In this document: piece after piece, positions 18,408-26,187 of the stretch | Layout of the letters: each line of letters starts with the position of its first letter | How positions within the stretch are numbered: the first letter of the stretch is position 1 | DNA from: an uncultured Bacteroidota bacterium | GTDB taxonomy: Bacteria > Bacteroidota > Bacteroidia > 2-12-FULL-35-15 | Direction of reading: 5' to 3' | Length of the DNA: 43,744 nucleotides | NCBI GenBank assembly: GCA_903919535.1 | Contig: CAIXIP010000244.1 | Span: 1 to 43,744 of the forward strand | Program-made: the position numbers and the translations under genes | The notes under the pieces: generated by a model | Seen by the model: only the letters and a program-made list of their open reading frames with translations | What the model was told of the DNA's origin: nothing | Database searches by the model: none

Positions 18408-19109
18408 TTAATTCTTCAACAAAAGTTTAAATCCTTTTCCATGAACATTAATTAGCTCAACAGAGGGGTCTTCTTTAAGGTATTTACGAATTTTTGCAAT
18501 ATAAACATCCATGCTTCTGCCATTAAAATAATTGTCATCATTCCAAATGAGGCGAAGTGCAAAGTTTCTATCAAGCACATCATTCATGTTTTGACAAAGC
18601 AATTTTAATAATTCAGCTTCTTTGGTAGTAAGTTTTTGTTGTACACCATTTATTTCCAACCGCTGATGTTTATAATCAAATTTGTAATTTCCAATCTGGA
18701 ATTCCAACACGTCAGGTTTTTTTGAAGTTTCGCTTTCTGTTCTTCGCAAAATTGCTTTTAGCCTCAGCAAAAGCTCTTCCATACTAAATGGTTTGGTGAT
18801 ATAATCATCAGCGCCAATTGAAAATCCTTCTATAGCATCTTCCTTTAACGATTTAGCGGTTAAAAACACAATTGGAATAGTTTTATTTACTGCTCTAATT
18901 TCCTTTGCGAGTGTAAATCCATCTTTAACAGGCATCATCACATCAAGAATACAGATGTTGAATTTATCTTTTGAAAATGCAGTAAAGCCCAATTTACCAT
19001 TAACAGCCAAAACTGTTGAATATCCCTTAGCATCCAAATATTCTTTTAAAAGATTTCCTAAGTTTGGGTCATCTTCTACTAACAATACTTTAATTTTTTC
19101 GTTTTGCAT
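18408..19109 (-). CDS. OmpR/PhoB-family response regulator
   Basis: A 233-residue regulator. The receiver domain (about 1-120) has the acidic pocket Glu12/Asp13/Asp14, phospho-acceptor Asp56 (ILDVMMPVKDG), Thr84 and Lys106 (YITKPF). A winged-helix DNA-binding domain follows (about 135-230, with LTTKEAELLKLL and NGRSMDVYIAKIRKYL). It starts 11 bases after the stop of the histidine kinase, so the two form one operon with the kinase first. It resembles the RprY-type regulators of Bacteroidota. It is not PorX, which carries a PglZ domain. OmpR-family regulators bind tandem direct repeats, and such repeats occur in front of this operon. Confidence 0.93.
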   Translation of the reverse strand: MQNEKIKVLLVEDDPNLGNLLKEYLDAKGYSTVLAVNGKLGFTAFSKDKFNICILDVMMPVKDGFTLAKEIRAVNKTIPIVFLTAKSLKEDAIEGFSIGADDYITKPFSMEELLLRLKAILRRTESETSKKPDVLEFQIGNYKFDYKHQRLEINGVQQKLTTKEAELLKLLCQNMNDVLDRNFALRLIWNDDNYFNGRSMDVYIAKIRKYLKEDPSVELINVHGKGFKLLLKN

Positions 19110-19120
19110 AATGTTGAATT

Positions 19121-20734
19121 TTAACTATTTATTTCAAATGGTAAAAATATTGTGAACGTACTTCCTTTTCCTAATTCACTGTTAACACTGATTGACCCAC
19201 CATGTTTTTCGACCACCGCTTTCACATAGCTTAAGCCTAATCCAAAACCTTTAACATTATGAATGTTTCCTGTTGATACACGATACATGGTGTCGAAAAT
19301 GCGTTTTTGATTTTCTTTATTGATACCTATTCCATTGTCTTCTACACCAATAAAAATACCATCTTCATCACTTTTTGTACTAATAATAATTTTTGGTTTT
19401 TGGTTTGAATATTTTAAGGCATTATCAATTAAATTAAAAATAATGTTGGTTACATGAACGCGATCGGCATTAATTATTGTTTTAGTTGCTTCTAATTTTG
19501 TAGTAATCTCACCATCTTTGTTTTCAACCTGTAACTTAATATTTGTAATGGTTTGCTCGATTAGCGCATGGATGTCGATGCTCTGAATCTTCAACTTTAA
19601 TTGACCTTTATCTAGTATGGCAGTTTGCAAAATATTTTCAACCAACAAACTTAAACGCTTGTTCTCATCACCTATCATTTTAATATAATTCGACACTCGG
19701 TCAGGTGATTTTTCGACAGTTTTATCGCTTAATACTTCGCATGCAAGAGATATTGTTGAAATAGGAGTTTTAAACTCATGCGTCATATTGCTAATAAAGT
19801 CGTTCTTGATCTCTGATAATTTTTTTTGTTTAAAGATCGTAGAAACAGTATAATAAAAAGAAAATACAATAATAATAATGAATACTATCGAAACAAGCAG
19901 CATCAGCCACATAGATCCCAATAAATAAGTTGCTTGATTTGGAAAATAAACAGATAAGAATTGAGGTTTTATAAAAATATTGTCTGGAAAAAGATTCACT
20001 TTAAATTTTGTTTCGGCTATTTTTTTTTCACGCTCAGAAATATTATTAGATTCAGCTGAAGGAGCTAATGATGATGTAATGCCAAATTCATATTTGGCCG
20101 AAATTCCTTGTTCTAATAGTTCAACTCGAATTACAGAATCTATCAACACAGTGTCTATTTTTGGATTAAAATCGTTGTAAATGTTGATACTTACAAATTC
20201 ATCAAAAATATCTTTTGTTACATCTTTGCTGTGAGAAAACCACCTGTTTCGTGTTTCTAGAGAATCGAGTAGTTGAAGATTTAGTGGTCCATCATTTTCT
20301 AGTCGAATATTAAAATCGCGGGAAGCCGTATCACTGGAATAATTTTTTTGTCGGTTTTTATTTATTGAAACTCCATTGAAATCGAGTGCAAATTCTTCAT
20401 AAATCTTAACATTTATTTTATCTTTTTGTAATGAAAAGGAGTGTTTATCGGTTAATGAATGAGGCATTAATTTCGCATTCCGTTTTAAGGAGTCTTGAGG
20501 AGTATACCAGCGAATGCCTTGTTTTCGGAAGTTGAATTTCTTTTTGATTTTCGAAGCAACCATCTGCTTCTCTGTTCTGGAAATAACTTTATTTAGTGCT
20601 TCAGATACATCTTGATCGAAACGATGTTCGTTCAAAGAGATGGCATTGTTAATCCAATACATTTGAATGGCTATAATGCCAATCATTGCTATGCTTGCAA
20701 TTAATGTAATAATTTTAACGTTGCCTTTTTTCAT
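19121..20734 (-). CDS. sensor histidine kinase
   Basis: Read from the ATG at 20734 the protein has 537 residues. The frame is open to a TTG at 20773, but that would put 13 extra residues before an otherwise typical inner-membrane start (MKKGNVKIITLIAS). A first membrane segment (about 7-27), a periplasmic sensor region of roughly 240 residues and a second membrane segment (about 270-298) lead straight into HisKA. HisKA has phospho-acceptor His319 in SNMTHEFKTP, and no HAMP domain is obvious. The ATPase domain has NIIFNLIDNALKYS (N box), VEDNGIGI (G1) and GFGLGLSYV (G2). The architecture is like RprX-type kinases of Bacteroidota. The signal sensed is unknown. The operon lies behind four TTAAC repeats. 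Confidence 0.92.
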   Translation of the reverse strand: MKKGNVKIITLIASIAMIGIIAIQMYWINNAISLNEHRFDQDVSEALNKVISRTEKQMVASKIKKKFNFRKQGIRWYTPQDSLKRNAKLMPHSLTDKHSFSLQKDKINVKIYEEFALDFNGVSINKNRQKNYSSDTASRDFNIRLENDGPLNLQLLDSLETRNRWFSHSKDVTKDIFDEFVSINIYNDFNPKIDTVLIDSVIRVELLEQGISAKYEFGITSSLAPSAESNNISEREKKIAETKFKVNLFPDNIFIKPQFLSVYFPNQATYLLGSMWLMLLVSIVFIIIIVFSFYYTVSTIFKQKKLSEIKNDFISNMTHEFKTPISTISLACEVLSDKTVEKSPDRVSNYIKMIGDENKRLSLLVENILQTAILDKGQLKLKIQSIDIHALIEQTITNIKLQVENKDGEITTKLEATKTIINADRVHVTNIIFNLIDNALKYSNQKPKIIISTKSDEDGIFIGVEDNGIGINKENQKRIFDTMYRVSTGNIHNVKGFGLGLSYVKAVVEKHGGSISVNSELGKGSTFTIFLPFEINS

Positions 20735-20770
20735 TTCTTGAAATACTATGCAAAAATAAGCTATTCCAAC

Positions 20771-20778
20771 CAAAAATA
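20771..20778 (-). promoter_or_regulatory. candidate -7 box of the kinase/regulator operon
   Basis: On the minus strand this reads TATTTTTG, matching TAnnTTTG, 36 bases before the kinase ATG at 20734. There is no -33 TTTG at normal spacing. That position is instead occupied by the TTAAC repeats, as expected for an activator-dependent promoter. Confidence 0.5.
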
Positions 20779-20783
20779 ATTAC

Positions 20784-20819
20784 TTAACAAAATTTAACAG
20801 TACTTAACGATTCATTAAC
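20784..20819. promoter_or_regulatory. four TTAAC direct repeats, likely OmpR-family operator
   Basis: TTAAC occurs at 20784-20788, 20794-20798, 20804-20808 and 20815-20819, with steps of 10, 10 and 11 bases, one DNA helical turn each. The array sits directly upstream of the candidate -7 box of the kinase operon. Members of the OmpR/PhoB family bind such tandem repeats side by side; for example, Bacillus PhoP recognises TTAACA-like repeats about 11 bases apart. Autoregulation by the adjacent response regulator is inferred. Confidence 0.6.
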
Positions 20820-20930
20820 ATTTATAATGCTTGGCACCATTTACATTTGTAATGTTTTTGTGTTTCATTACATTGTTATTTAATTCTTTTTACTACCACC
20901 TGAGTTTGTGCAAGAAGTAACAATGAATAA

Positions 20931-20971
20931 AAAGAGGTTGTCTCAAAAAGGCAACCTCTTTCTTTTTGAGA
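20931..20971. repeat. two interleaved 10-bp inverted repeats (terminator-like)
   Basis: AAAGAGGTTG (20931-20940) pairs with CAACCTCTTT (20952-20961). TCTCAAAAAG (20941-20950) pairs with CTTTTTGAGA (20962-20971). Both are perfect, and only one base (20951) is unpaired. The arms alternate, so the two hairpins exclude each other. The first hairpin, followed by CTTTTT on the plus strand or TTATT on the minus strand, looks like an intrinsic terminator. It stands between two divergent genes, 48 bases before the aldehyde dehydrogenase ATG. Confidence 0.7.
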
Positions 20972-21018
20972 AATTAGTACTTTTATGGAATAATTTAGAA
21001 TCTATATAGATAATACAT

Positions 21019-22464
21019 ATGCTAAAAATAAAAAACTACATCAACGGTGAATTGCTTGAACCTTTAGGGAAGGAATATATTGATAATTATAATCCGTCAA
21101 TTGGGAAAGTATATTCCTTTATTCCTGATTCGGATGAACGTGATGTGGAGCTTGCTACACAAGCAGCTTTATCAGCATTCCCCACTTGGAGTGTAACACC
21201 AAAAGAGGAACGTTCAAGAATCATGTTGAAAATTTCAGAACTGATTGAAAAAAATTTAGAGCGTTTTGCAATTGCAGAATCTACTGATAATGGAAAGCCT
21301 GTTTCATTAGCACGAATGGTTGACATCCCGCGGGCAGCAAGTAATTTTCATTTTTATGCAACTGCAATTTTACATTATGCTTCCGAAAGTCATTCAATGG
21401 AGGATACCGCTATTAATTATACATTACGCACTCCTGTTGGAGTTGCGGGTTGCATTTCTCCCTGGAATTTACCTTTGTATTTATTTACCTGGAAAATTGC
21501 TCCTGCAATTGCATCAGGGAATTGTGTAGTTGCCAAACCATCAGAAATTACACCAATGACTGCGTATTTACTTTCCGAATTATGTATTGAAGCAGGCTTA
21601 CCTAAAGGCGTATTAAATATTGTACATGGATACGGACATAAAGTGGGAGCAGCCATTACAGCACATCCTAAAATTCCATTGATCTCCTTTACAGGAGGTA
21701 CAAAAACAGGTGCAGAAATAGCACGAGTGGCTGCCCCGATGTTTAAAAAATTATCATTGGAATTGGGTGGGAAAAATCCGAATATCATTTTTGCTGATTG
21801 CGATTTTGAAAAAATGATCAAAACAACTTTGAGTTCGTCCTTCGCAAACCAGGGACAGATATGTCTTTGCGGATCACGTATTTTTATTGAGCGTTCCATT
21901 TATGAGAAATTTAAAACAGAATTCGTTTCTCGAGTAAAGAAAATGAAAGTAGGAAATCCTGCTGATGCAGAAAGTAAATTAGGTGCTGTTGTTTCAAAAT
22001 CCCATATGGAAAAGGTGTTATCATATGTTGATTTAGCAAAGCAGGAAGGAGGGATAGTTTTATGTGGAGGTGTTCAGGTGAAATTGGATGGAGAATTTGC
22101 AGAAGGTTATTACATTGCTCCAACAGTAATTGAAGGATTAGATTATAATTGTAGAACAAACCAAGAAGAAATTTTCGGACCTGTTGTTACCATAACTCCT
22201 TTTGATACGGAAGAGGAAGTGTTGATGTTTGCGAACAGCACGCAATATGGTTTAGCCTCTATTCTCTGGACCGAAAATTTAACACGGGCACATCGCATGG
22301 CAAGTAATTTACATTCTGGTATTGTTTGGATAAATTGTTGGTTGCTGCGTGATCTTCGTACACCTTTTGGTGGAGTAAAAGGTTCAGGTGTTGGACGAGA
22401 GGGAGGTTTTGAAGCCTTACACTTTTTTACAGAACCGAAAAATGTTTGTATAAAATTGAAATAA
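21019..22464 (+). CDS. NAD-dependent aldehyde dehydrogenase (2-aminomuconic/2-hydroxymuconic semialdehyde dehydrogenase type)
   Basis: A 481-residue ALDH-superfamily enzyme of normal length. The general base Glu248 (LELGGKNPN) and catalytic Cys282 (NQGQICLCGSR) are present, as are the NAD-site strand ISFTGGTKTGAEIA and the C-terminal PFGGVKGSGVGREGG. The overall sequence is closest, from memory of the family, to the ALDH8-like semialdehyde dehydrogenases that act on 2-aminomuconate or 2-hydroxymuconate semialdehyde in kynurenine or catechol breakdown. No other gene of those pathways is next to it, so the substrate is an inference. It is a single-gene unit ending in a strong terminator. Confidence 0.87.
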   Translation: MLKIKNYINGELLEPLGKEYIDNYNPSIGKVYSFIPDSDERDVELATQAALSAFPTWSVTPKEERSRIMLKISELIEKNLERFAIAESTDNGKPVSLARMVDIPRAASNFHFYATAILHYASESHSMEDTAINYTLRTPVGVAGCISPWNLPLYLFTWKIAPAIASGNCVVAKPSEITPMTAYLLSELCIEAGLPKGVLNIVHGYGHKVGAAITAHPKIPLISFTGGTKTGAEIARVAAPMFKKLSLELGGKNPNIIFADCDFEKMIKTTLSSSFANQGQICLCGSRIFIERSIYEKFKTEFVSRVKKMKVGNPADAESKLGAVVSKSHMEKVLSYVDLAKQEGGIVLCGGVQVKLDGEFAEGYYIAPTVIEGLDYNCRTNQEEIFGPVVTITPFDTEEEVLMFANSTQYGLASILWTENLTRAHRMASNLHSGIVWINCWLLRDLRTPFGGVKGSGVGREGGFEALHFFTEPKNVCIKLK

Positions 22465-22474
22465 AAAAAGAAGT

Positions 22475-22508
22475 AAAAAAAGGGCTAAAATATTTAGCCC
22501 TTTTTTTT
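22475..22508. terminator. bidirectional intrinsic terminator
   Basis: AAAAAAAGGGCTAAA (22475-22489) pairs perfectly with TTTAGCCCTTTTTTT (22493-22507) around a three-base loop. A- and T-runs on both sides let it serve the aldehyde dehydrogenase (+) and the lamin-tail protein (-), which end here face to face. Confidence 0.92.
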
Positions 22509-25500
22509 ATAATTTTCCACCAAGCACGCAACTCTTCTTATAATGTTTTACATTACCTTTTAGATCAAACACTTCAAAGAAAATAATATAAATACCTATC
22601 CTTGCTTTTTCGCGATCTTCATTAATTCCATCCCATGAAAATGTTCCTTTTAAACCTAATAATTCATTTCTGATAAGTTGTTTTACAACTCTTCCTTTAC
22701 TATCGTATATAGTTACGTTGGCAGTATAGCCAGGTGAGTCAAAATGATAATTGATGTTTACAACATCATTGTTTCCATCTTCATCGGGTGAAAATATTTC
22801 AGGCGTAATTTCTATTGCGTTATCTGTTTCTCCTGCATCAGTATATTGTGAATTTTTATAGGCAGGTGTTGCAAAACCAACAGCTTCGGCTGCAGAGTGC
22901 CAATTGGTTCTATCTTGCGTAGGGCGATCAAAATTAATACGCTCGAGCGAAATGCCTTTTGTGATATTCAATAATCCAAAGTGCATATCAGCATAATATT
23001 TAAAATTATCAATGATGTTTGAAGTAGTTGCTAAACAAACTGTTCCTCCTGTAATGTTCAATGAAGGTAAGCTTGGAATATCCAGAAATCCTTCAGGGTT
23101 AGAAGTGTTGTATTGACTTTTAATAGCTGCTCCATCTGTACTTAATACCAGATAATCTTTCGGAAAAATTAAATAACCATCAGTTGTAATTGTTTTAATG
23201 CTTGTTTGAACATTGTTAATGGTATCGTATTGAGAAATATTCATTGTTTTAAGATCAATCACTTTGTTCGAACGATTATAAATTTCTACAAAATCAACTC
23301 CTCCTATATTCGGATCAAATAAAATTTCGTTGATCACAATATCATTCGGCATAGCCGCAACTGGAATTGCAAAACGAGCTGAATTGTTTGTTCCTATTTG
23401 GTTCCCAACACAATCGGTAATAGTATTATTAATCGTAATAGTATAAATAATTCCAACTTGTAAAGCTGCAGCTAAAGTTAAGCGTACACTTTTAAAATCA
23501 GGGGCAATAGTAAAAATTTGGGAAGGACTACCAATTCCATTGTCAATGCTGTAAATGGAAGCATTTAGCATAGTGGTGCTATCCAAAGGTTCATTAAAAT
23601 AAAGTTGAATAGTATCAGCTGCAATCACACTTACTCGAACAACTTGTGGAGGTGTATTATCAGTATTTGCCGCATAAATCGAATTCTTTTTTCCAGGTGT
23701 TCCACCAAAAGTATTTGTTGATGCACGCCAATTGTTCATTCCGGCACAAGGATTAGTTGGATCTATTTGCTCTAAACTATAACCTCCGTCTTTTTTATTT
23801 GCATCCTGGTACCAGTTATCTGTATAGGAAACAGTCGAAATTGTTTTTCCTTCGGGAGTTTGTAAAATTAATGTTTGCCCAGTATTTGTTAATGCCAGAC
23901 TAGATAGTTCGGCAAATACAATTGTTCCTGAAGGATAATTAGCAACGCCAGTTGTTGAAATAATTACTACAAAACTGTCGGGTTGAATAAAAACATTAGG
24001 AATGGCTTTTGTCGATGTTCCTGTTGTAAATTTCCAGTTATTAAGATTGATGGGGTATTGTGTTCTGTTGAATAATTCAACATATTCGAAGTTCGGCAAA
24101 TTGACAACTGGATCGGGATCTGCCATAATTTCATTGATCACCACATCAAAGGGTTTTACTTTGTAATAAGTAAATATTGTAGTTGTTGGCGAAAGTATAT
24201 TTCCCGAGCAATCGCTAAGATTAGTGAATGTGATTGTATACGTTGTTGGAGAAGTTAATGGATTTGCAAGAGATAAATTCACACAAGTTAGTGTGCTGTT
24301 TGCGGTGTCAGTAATTGGTGATCCAATTCCATTACTGATAATAAAATTGCTGAGCACATTTATTTGTGAACCTTCTAAGGCTTCCGAAAAACAAACCATG
24401 ATATGTGTTGAATCAATAACTGTGATACCGGCAATGTTTGGTGAAATAATATCTGCTACTGTTGAGTAAACACTGTTTTGTATACCAGGAGTTCCGCCAT
24501 TTGAATTGTTTGATGCTATCCAATTATTTGAAGCCGGACAACCTATTGGAGCGTTAGGATTAATTAATTCCAAGGTCCATCCACCACCTTTTTTTGCTGT
24601 ATTTTGATACCATGTATCTAAATAATTTACCGAATCAATATCAACTAAGGTATTATCTTTTAATTTTAAATTGTCGCCCGAATCATTAAGTGAAGGTATA
24701 CTACTTACCCCCAGAAAATTTCCAAATGAAGAAAATAAGGCAGTGTCTGTATTCTTGCAAATAATTAAATATTGGTTGGGCGCAAGATTATAGTTTCCGA
24801 ATGTAGATGTTGATGATCCTGAAGCGTCACTAAATTTCCAACCGTTTAAATTAATGGTATTTGTGCTTCGGTTGTATAGTTCAATAAATTCTACCAATGG
24901 TAAAGCGACTTGTGGGCTAGGATTAGCCATTATTTCATTTATGATAACATCTTTATAAGACGCTACAACAGGAGCAAAATAAGTAAAGTTTGTTATGGCT
25001 GTTGTAATCGCATTTGTACTAAAATCCTGAACATTTGTGACTGTAAGTGTATTTGATAAGGCATTAGTAAAGGGTGTTGTAAATGTTAAATGTATCAAGC
25101 TCAAGTTAACTGCATCTCGGGTTGCTATTGAAGGGTTTCCTAGGCCATTGTTTGCACTGTAATTTGTGAGCGTTTGAGATGTAGCTAGGTCAACACTTTC
25201 ATTAAAAAAAACATCCAGTTGTGTGTTTGAAATTACAGTTGATGAAACAATTGTTGGGGCTGTAACATCCATCATAATTGGTCCATTATAAAAATCATCG
25301 AAATAATGTTTTTTAATATTACTCACGGTATAAACAGTAGCTACCCCAAAATAATTACTTGTTGTATATGTGTTTTCTGTTCCTGTTGCTTCTAAAACGT
25401 AAGCTGATCCACCCGTACCATCAACATACAAATTCCAAACACCTGCAGCATCACGTGTTACTTTTATCCCAATTGCGAATGCTGCAGCAATTTGTCCGTT

Positions 25501-25917
25501 TGTTCCGCGTGCTATGGAGGTACTTGCTAATCCTGTTTGTTTGAATAATTCAACTGCATCATTACTTAGGTTTTCTCCAAATTGTAAATAATATCCATTT
25601 AAAGAGCCTTCTAAATTTGACTGATCTGATGCTAGGTAAACCCTTGCATAATTTGATGCCGAAGGAGCAAAAGCTTCTTTAATATAAAATCGCCATTCTG
25701 TATTGTTAAGTGAAGTTGTAGCAATTGGAGTAGACAAATAACTTGCCCCCGCAACCAGATTGTTTGTTTGTAATTGTTGAGAAGTGTTAATTGTGAATTC
25801 AGCAGCATCTCCAGCCCAAGCAGGTGCGTTAGTATAATCTCCATCCGAGAAATTATCAATTATTTGTGCTGATGCAATTGAGGTTGCAAATAAAAAAAAC
25901 AGAAATAGAGTACGCAT
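22507..25917 (-). CDS. secreted protein with lamin-tail and Ig-like domains, FlgD-like C-terminal domain
   Basis: A 1136-residue protein with a signal peptide (residues 1-17, ending ASAQ). After an N-terminal lectin-like beta region of about 210 residues it alternates SbsA-like Ig domains (for example MVCFSEALEGSQI, IQLYFNEPLDS) with three lamin-tail domains. These are recognised by VIINEIMANPSP, VVINEIMADPDP and IVINEILFDPN, each followed by (V/I)E(L/I)(Y/F)NR. The last 90 residues (EIFSPDEDGNNDVV ... VTIYDSKGRVVKQL ... FSWDG) form a FlgD-like/gliding-associated C-terminal domain probably used for T9SS export. Lamin-tail domains in bacteria occur in surface proteins and nucleases, but no nuclease domain is seen here. 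The likely role is adhesion or a surface structure. Confidence 0.8.
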   Translation of the reverse strand: MRTLFLFFLFATSIASAQIIDNFSDGDYTNAPAWAGDAAEFTINTSQQLQTNNLVAGASYLSTPIATTSLNNTEWRFYIKEAFAPSASNYARVYLASDQSNLEGSLNGYYLQFGENLSNDAVELFKQTGLASTSIARGTNGQIAAAFAIGIKVTRDAAGVWNLYVDGTGGSAYVLEATGTENTYTTSNYFGVATVYTVSNIKKHYFDDFYNGPIMMDVTAPTIVSSTVISNTQLDVFFNESVDLATSQTLTNYSANNGLGNPSIATRDAVNLSLIHLTFTTPFTNALSNTLTVTNVQDFSTNAITTAITNFTYFAPVVASYKDVIINEIMANPSPQVALPLVEFIELYNRSTNTINLNGWKFSDASGSSTSTFGNYNLAPNQYLIICKNTDTALFSSFGNFLGVSSIPSLNDSGDNLKLKDNTLVDIDSVNYLDTWYQNTAKKGGGWTLELINPNAPIGCPASNNWIASNNSNGGTPGIQNSVYSTVADIISPNIAGITVIDSTHIMVCFSEALEGSQINVLSNFIISNGIGSPITDTANSTLTCVNLSLANPLTSPTTYTITFTNLSDCSGNILSPTTTIFTYYKVKPFDVVINEIMADPDPVVNLPNFEYVELFNRTQYPINLNNWKFTTGTSTKAIPNVFIQPDSFVVIISTTGVANYPSGTIVFAELSSLALTNTGQTLILQTPEGKTISTVSYTDNWYQDANKKDGGYSLEQIDPTNPCAGMNNWRASTNTFGGTPGKKNSIYAANTDNTPPQVVRVSVIAADTIQLYFNEPLDSTTMLNASIYSIDNGIGSPSQIFTIAPDFKSVRLTLAAALQVGIIYTITINNTITDCVGNQIGTNNSARFAIPVAAMPNDIVINEILFDPNIGGVDFVEIYNRSNKVIDLKTMNISQYDTINNVQTSIKTITTDGYLIFPKDYLVLSTDGAAIKSQYNTSNPEGFLDIPSLPSLNITGGTVCLATTSNIIDNFKYYADMHFGLLNITKGISLERINFDRPTQDRTNWHSAAEAVGFATPAYKNSQYTDAGETDNAIEITPEIFSPDEDGNNDVVNINYHFDSPGYTANVTIYDSKGRVVKQLIRNELLGLKGTFSWDGINEDREKARIGIYIIFFEVFDLKGNVKHYKKSCVLGGKL

Positions 25918-26002
25918 TGAATTTCTTTTTAGGTCAACCGTAAATATAACAAAAATGCTTTAAACGCGGCAAAGTAGAATGATTTGTATTTTCGTAAAAA
26001 AA

Positions 26003-26033
26003 TTTGTACAAATTTAAAAAATGATTATGTTTG
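26003..26033 (+). promoter_or_regulatory. promoter of the asd transcript
   Basis: TTTG (26003-26006) and TATGTTTG (26026-26033) are separated by 19 bases, a near-perfect Bacteroidota promoter. Transcription would start at about 26038-26042, giving a 5' leader of roughly 145 bases that contains an intrinsic terminator. Confidence 0.75.
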
Positions 26034-26041
26034 CATCTGTT

Positions 26042-26104
26042 ATGAAAACAAATAATAATTCTAATAAATGCATGAAGAAACATTTCCTAAAAGGAAGGGT
26101 TTAA
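26042..26104 (+). CDS. possible 20-codon leader peptide before asd
   Basis: ATG at 26042 opens a 20-codon frame ending in TAA at 26102-26104, ahead of the terminator hairpin. Its product is rich in Asn (four) and Lys (five), with one Thr and two Met including the start. Lys, Thr and Met are end products of the pathway that asd feeds. However, the predicted transcription start is almost at this ATG, so it would have to be leaderless, or the internal ATG at 26072 would be used. It may not be translated at all. Confidence 0.25.
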   Translation: MKTNNNSNKCMKKHFLKGRV

Positions 26105-26135
26105 TGTGTTATTTATAAATATGATAATCACAAAG

Positions 26136-26163
26136 AGCCTTTCCAAATCGGAAAGGCTTTTTT
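26136..26163 (+). terminator. intrinsic terminator inside the asd leader (attenuator)
   Basis: AGCCTTTCC (26136-26144) pairs with GGAAAGGCT (26150-26158) around AAATC, followed by a run of T to 26163. It lies between the promoter at 26003-26033 and the asd ATG at 26188. The gene to the left runs in the opposite direction, so no other plus-strand transcript needs stopping here. Confidence 0.8.
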
Positions 26164-26187
26164 ATTTAAATACAAAAAAACAAAAAA

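Noticed and set aside
18408-20734. Identity of the two-component pair as PorX/PorY, the T9SS regulators
   Set aside because: PorX has a C-terminal PglZ domain, whereas this regulator has an OmpR-type winged helix.
20735-20773. A TTG start at 20773 adding 13 residues to the histidine kinase
   Set aside because: The ATG at 20734 gives a standard inner-membrane N-terminus, and the extra codons overlap the candidate -7 box of the operon.
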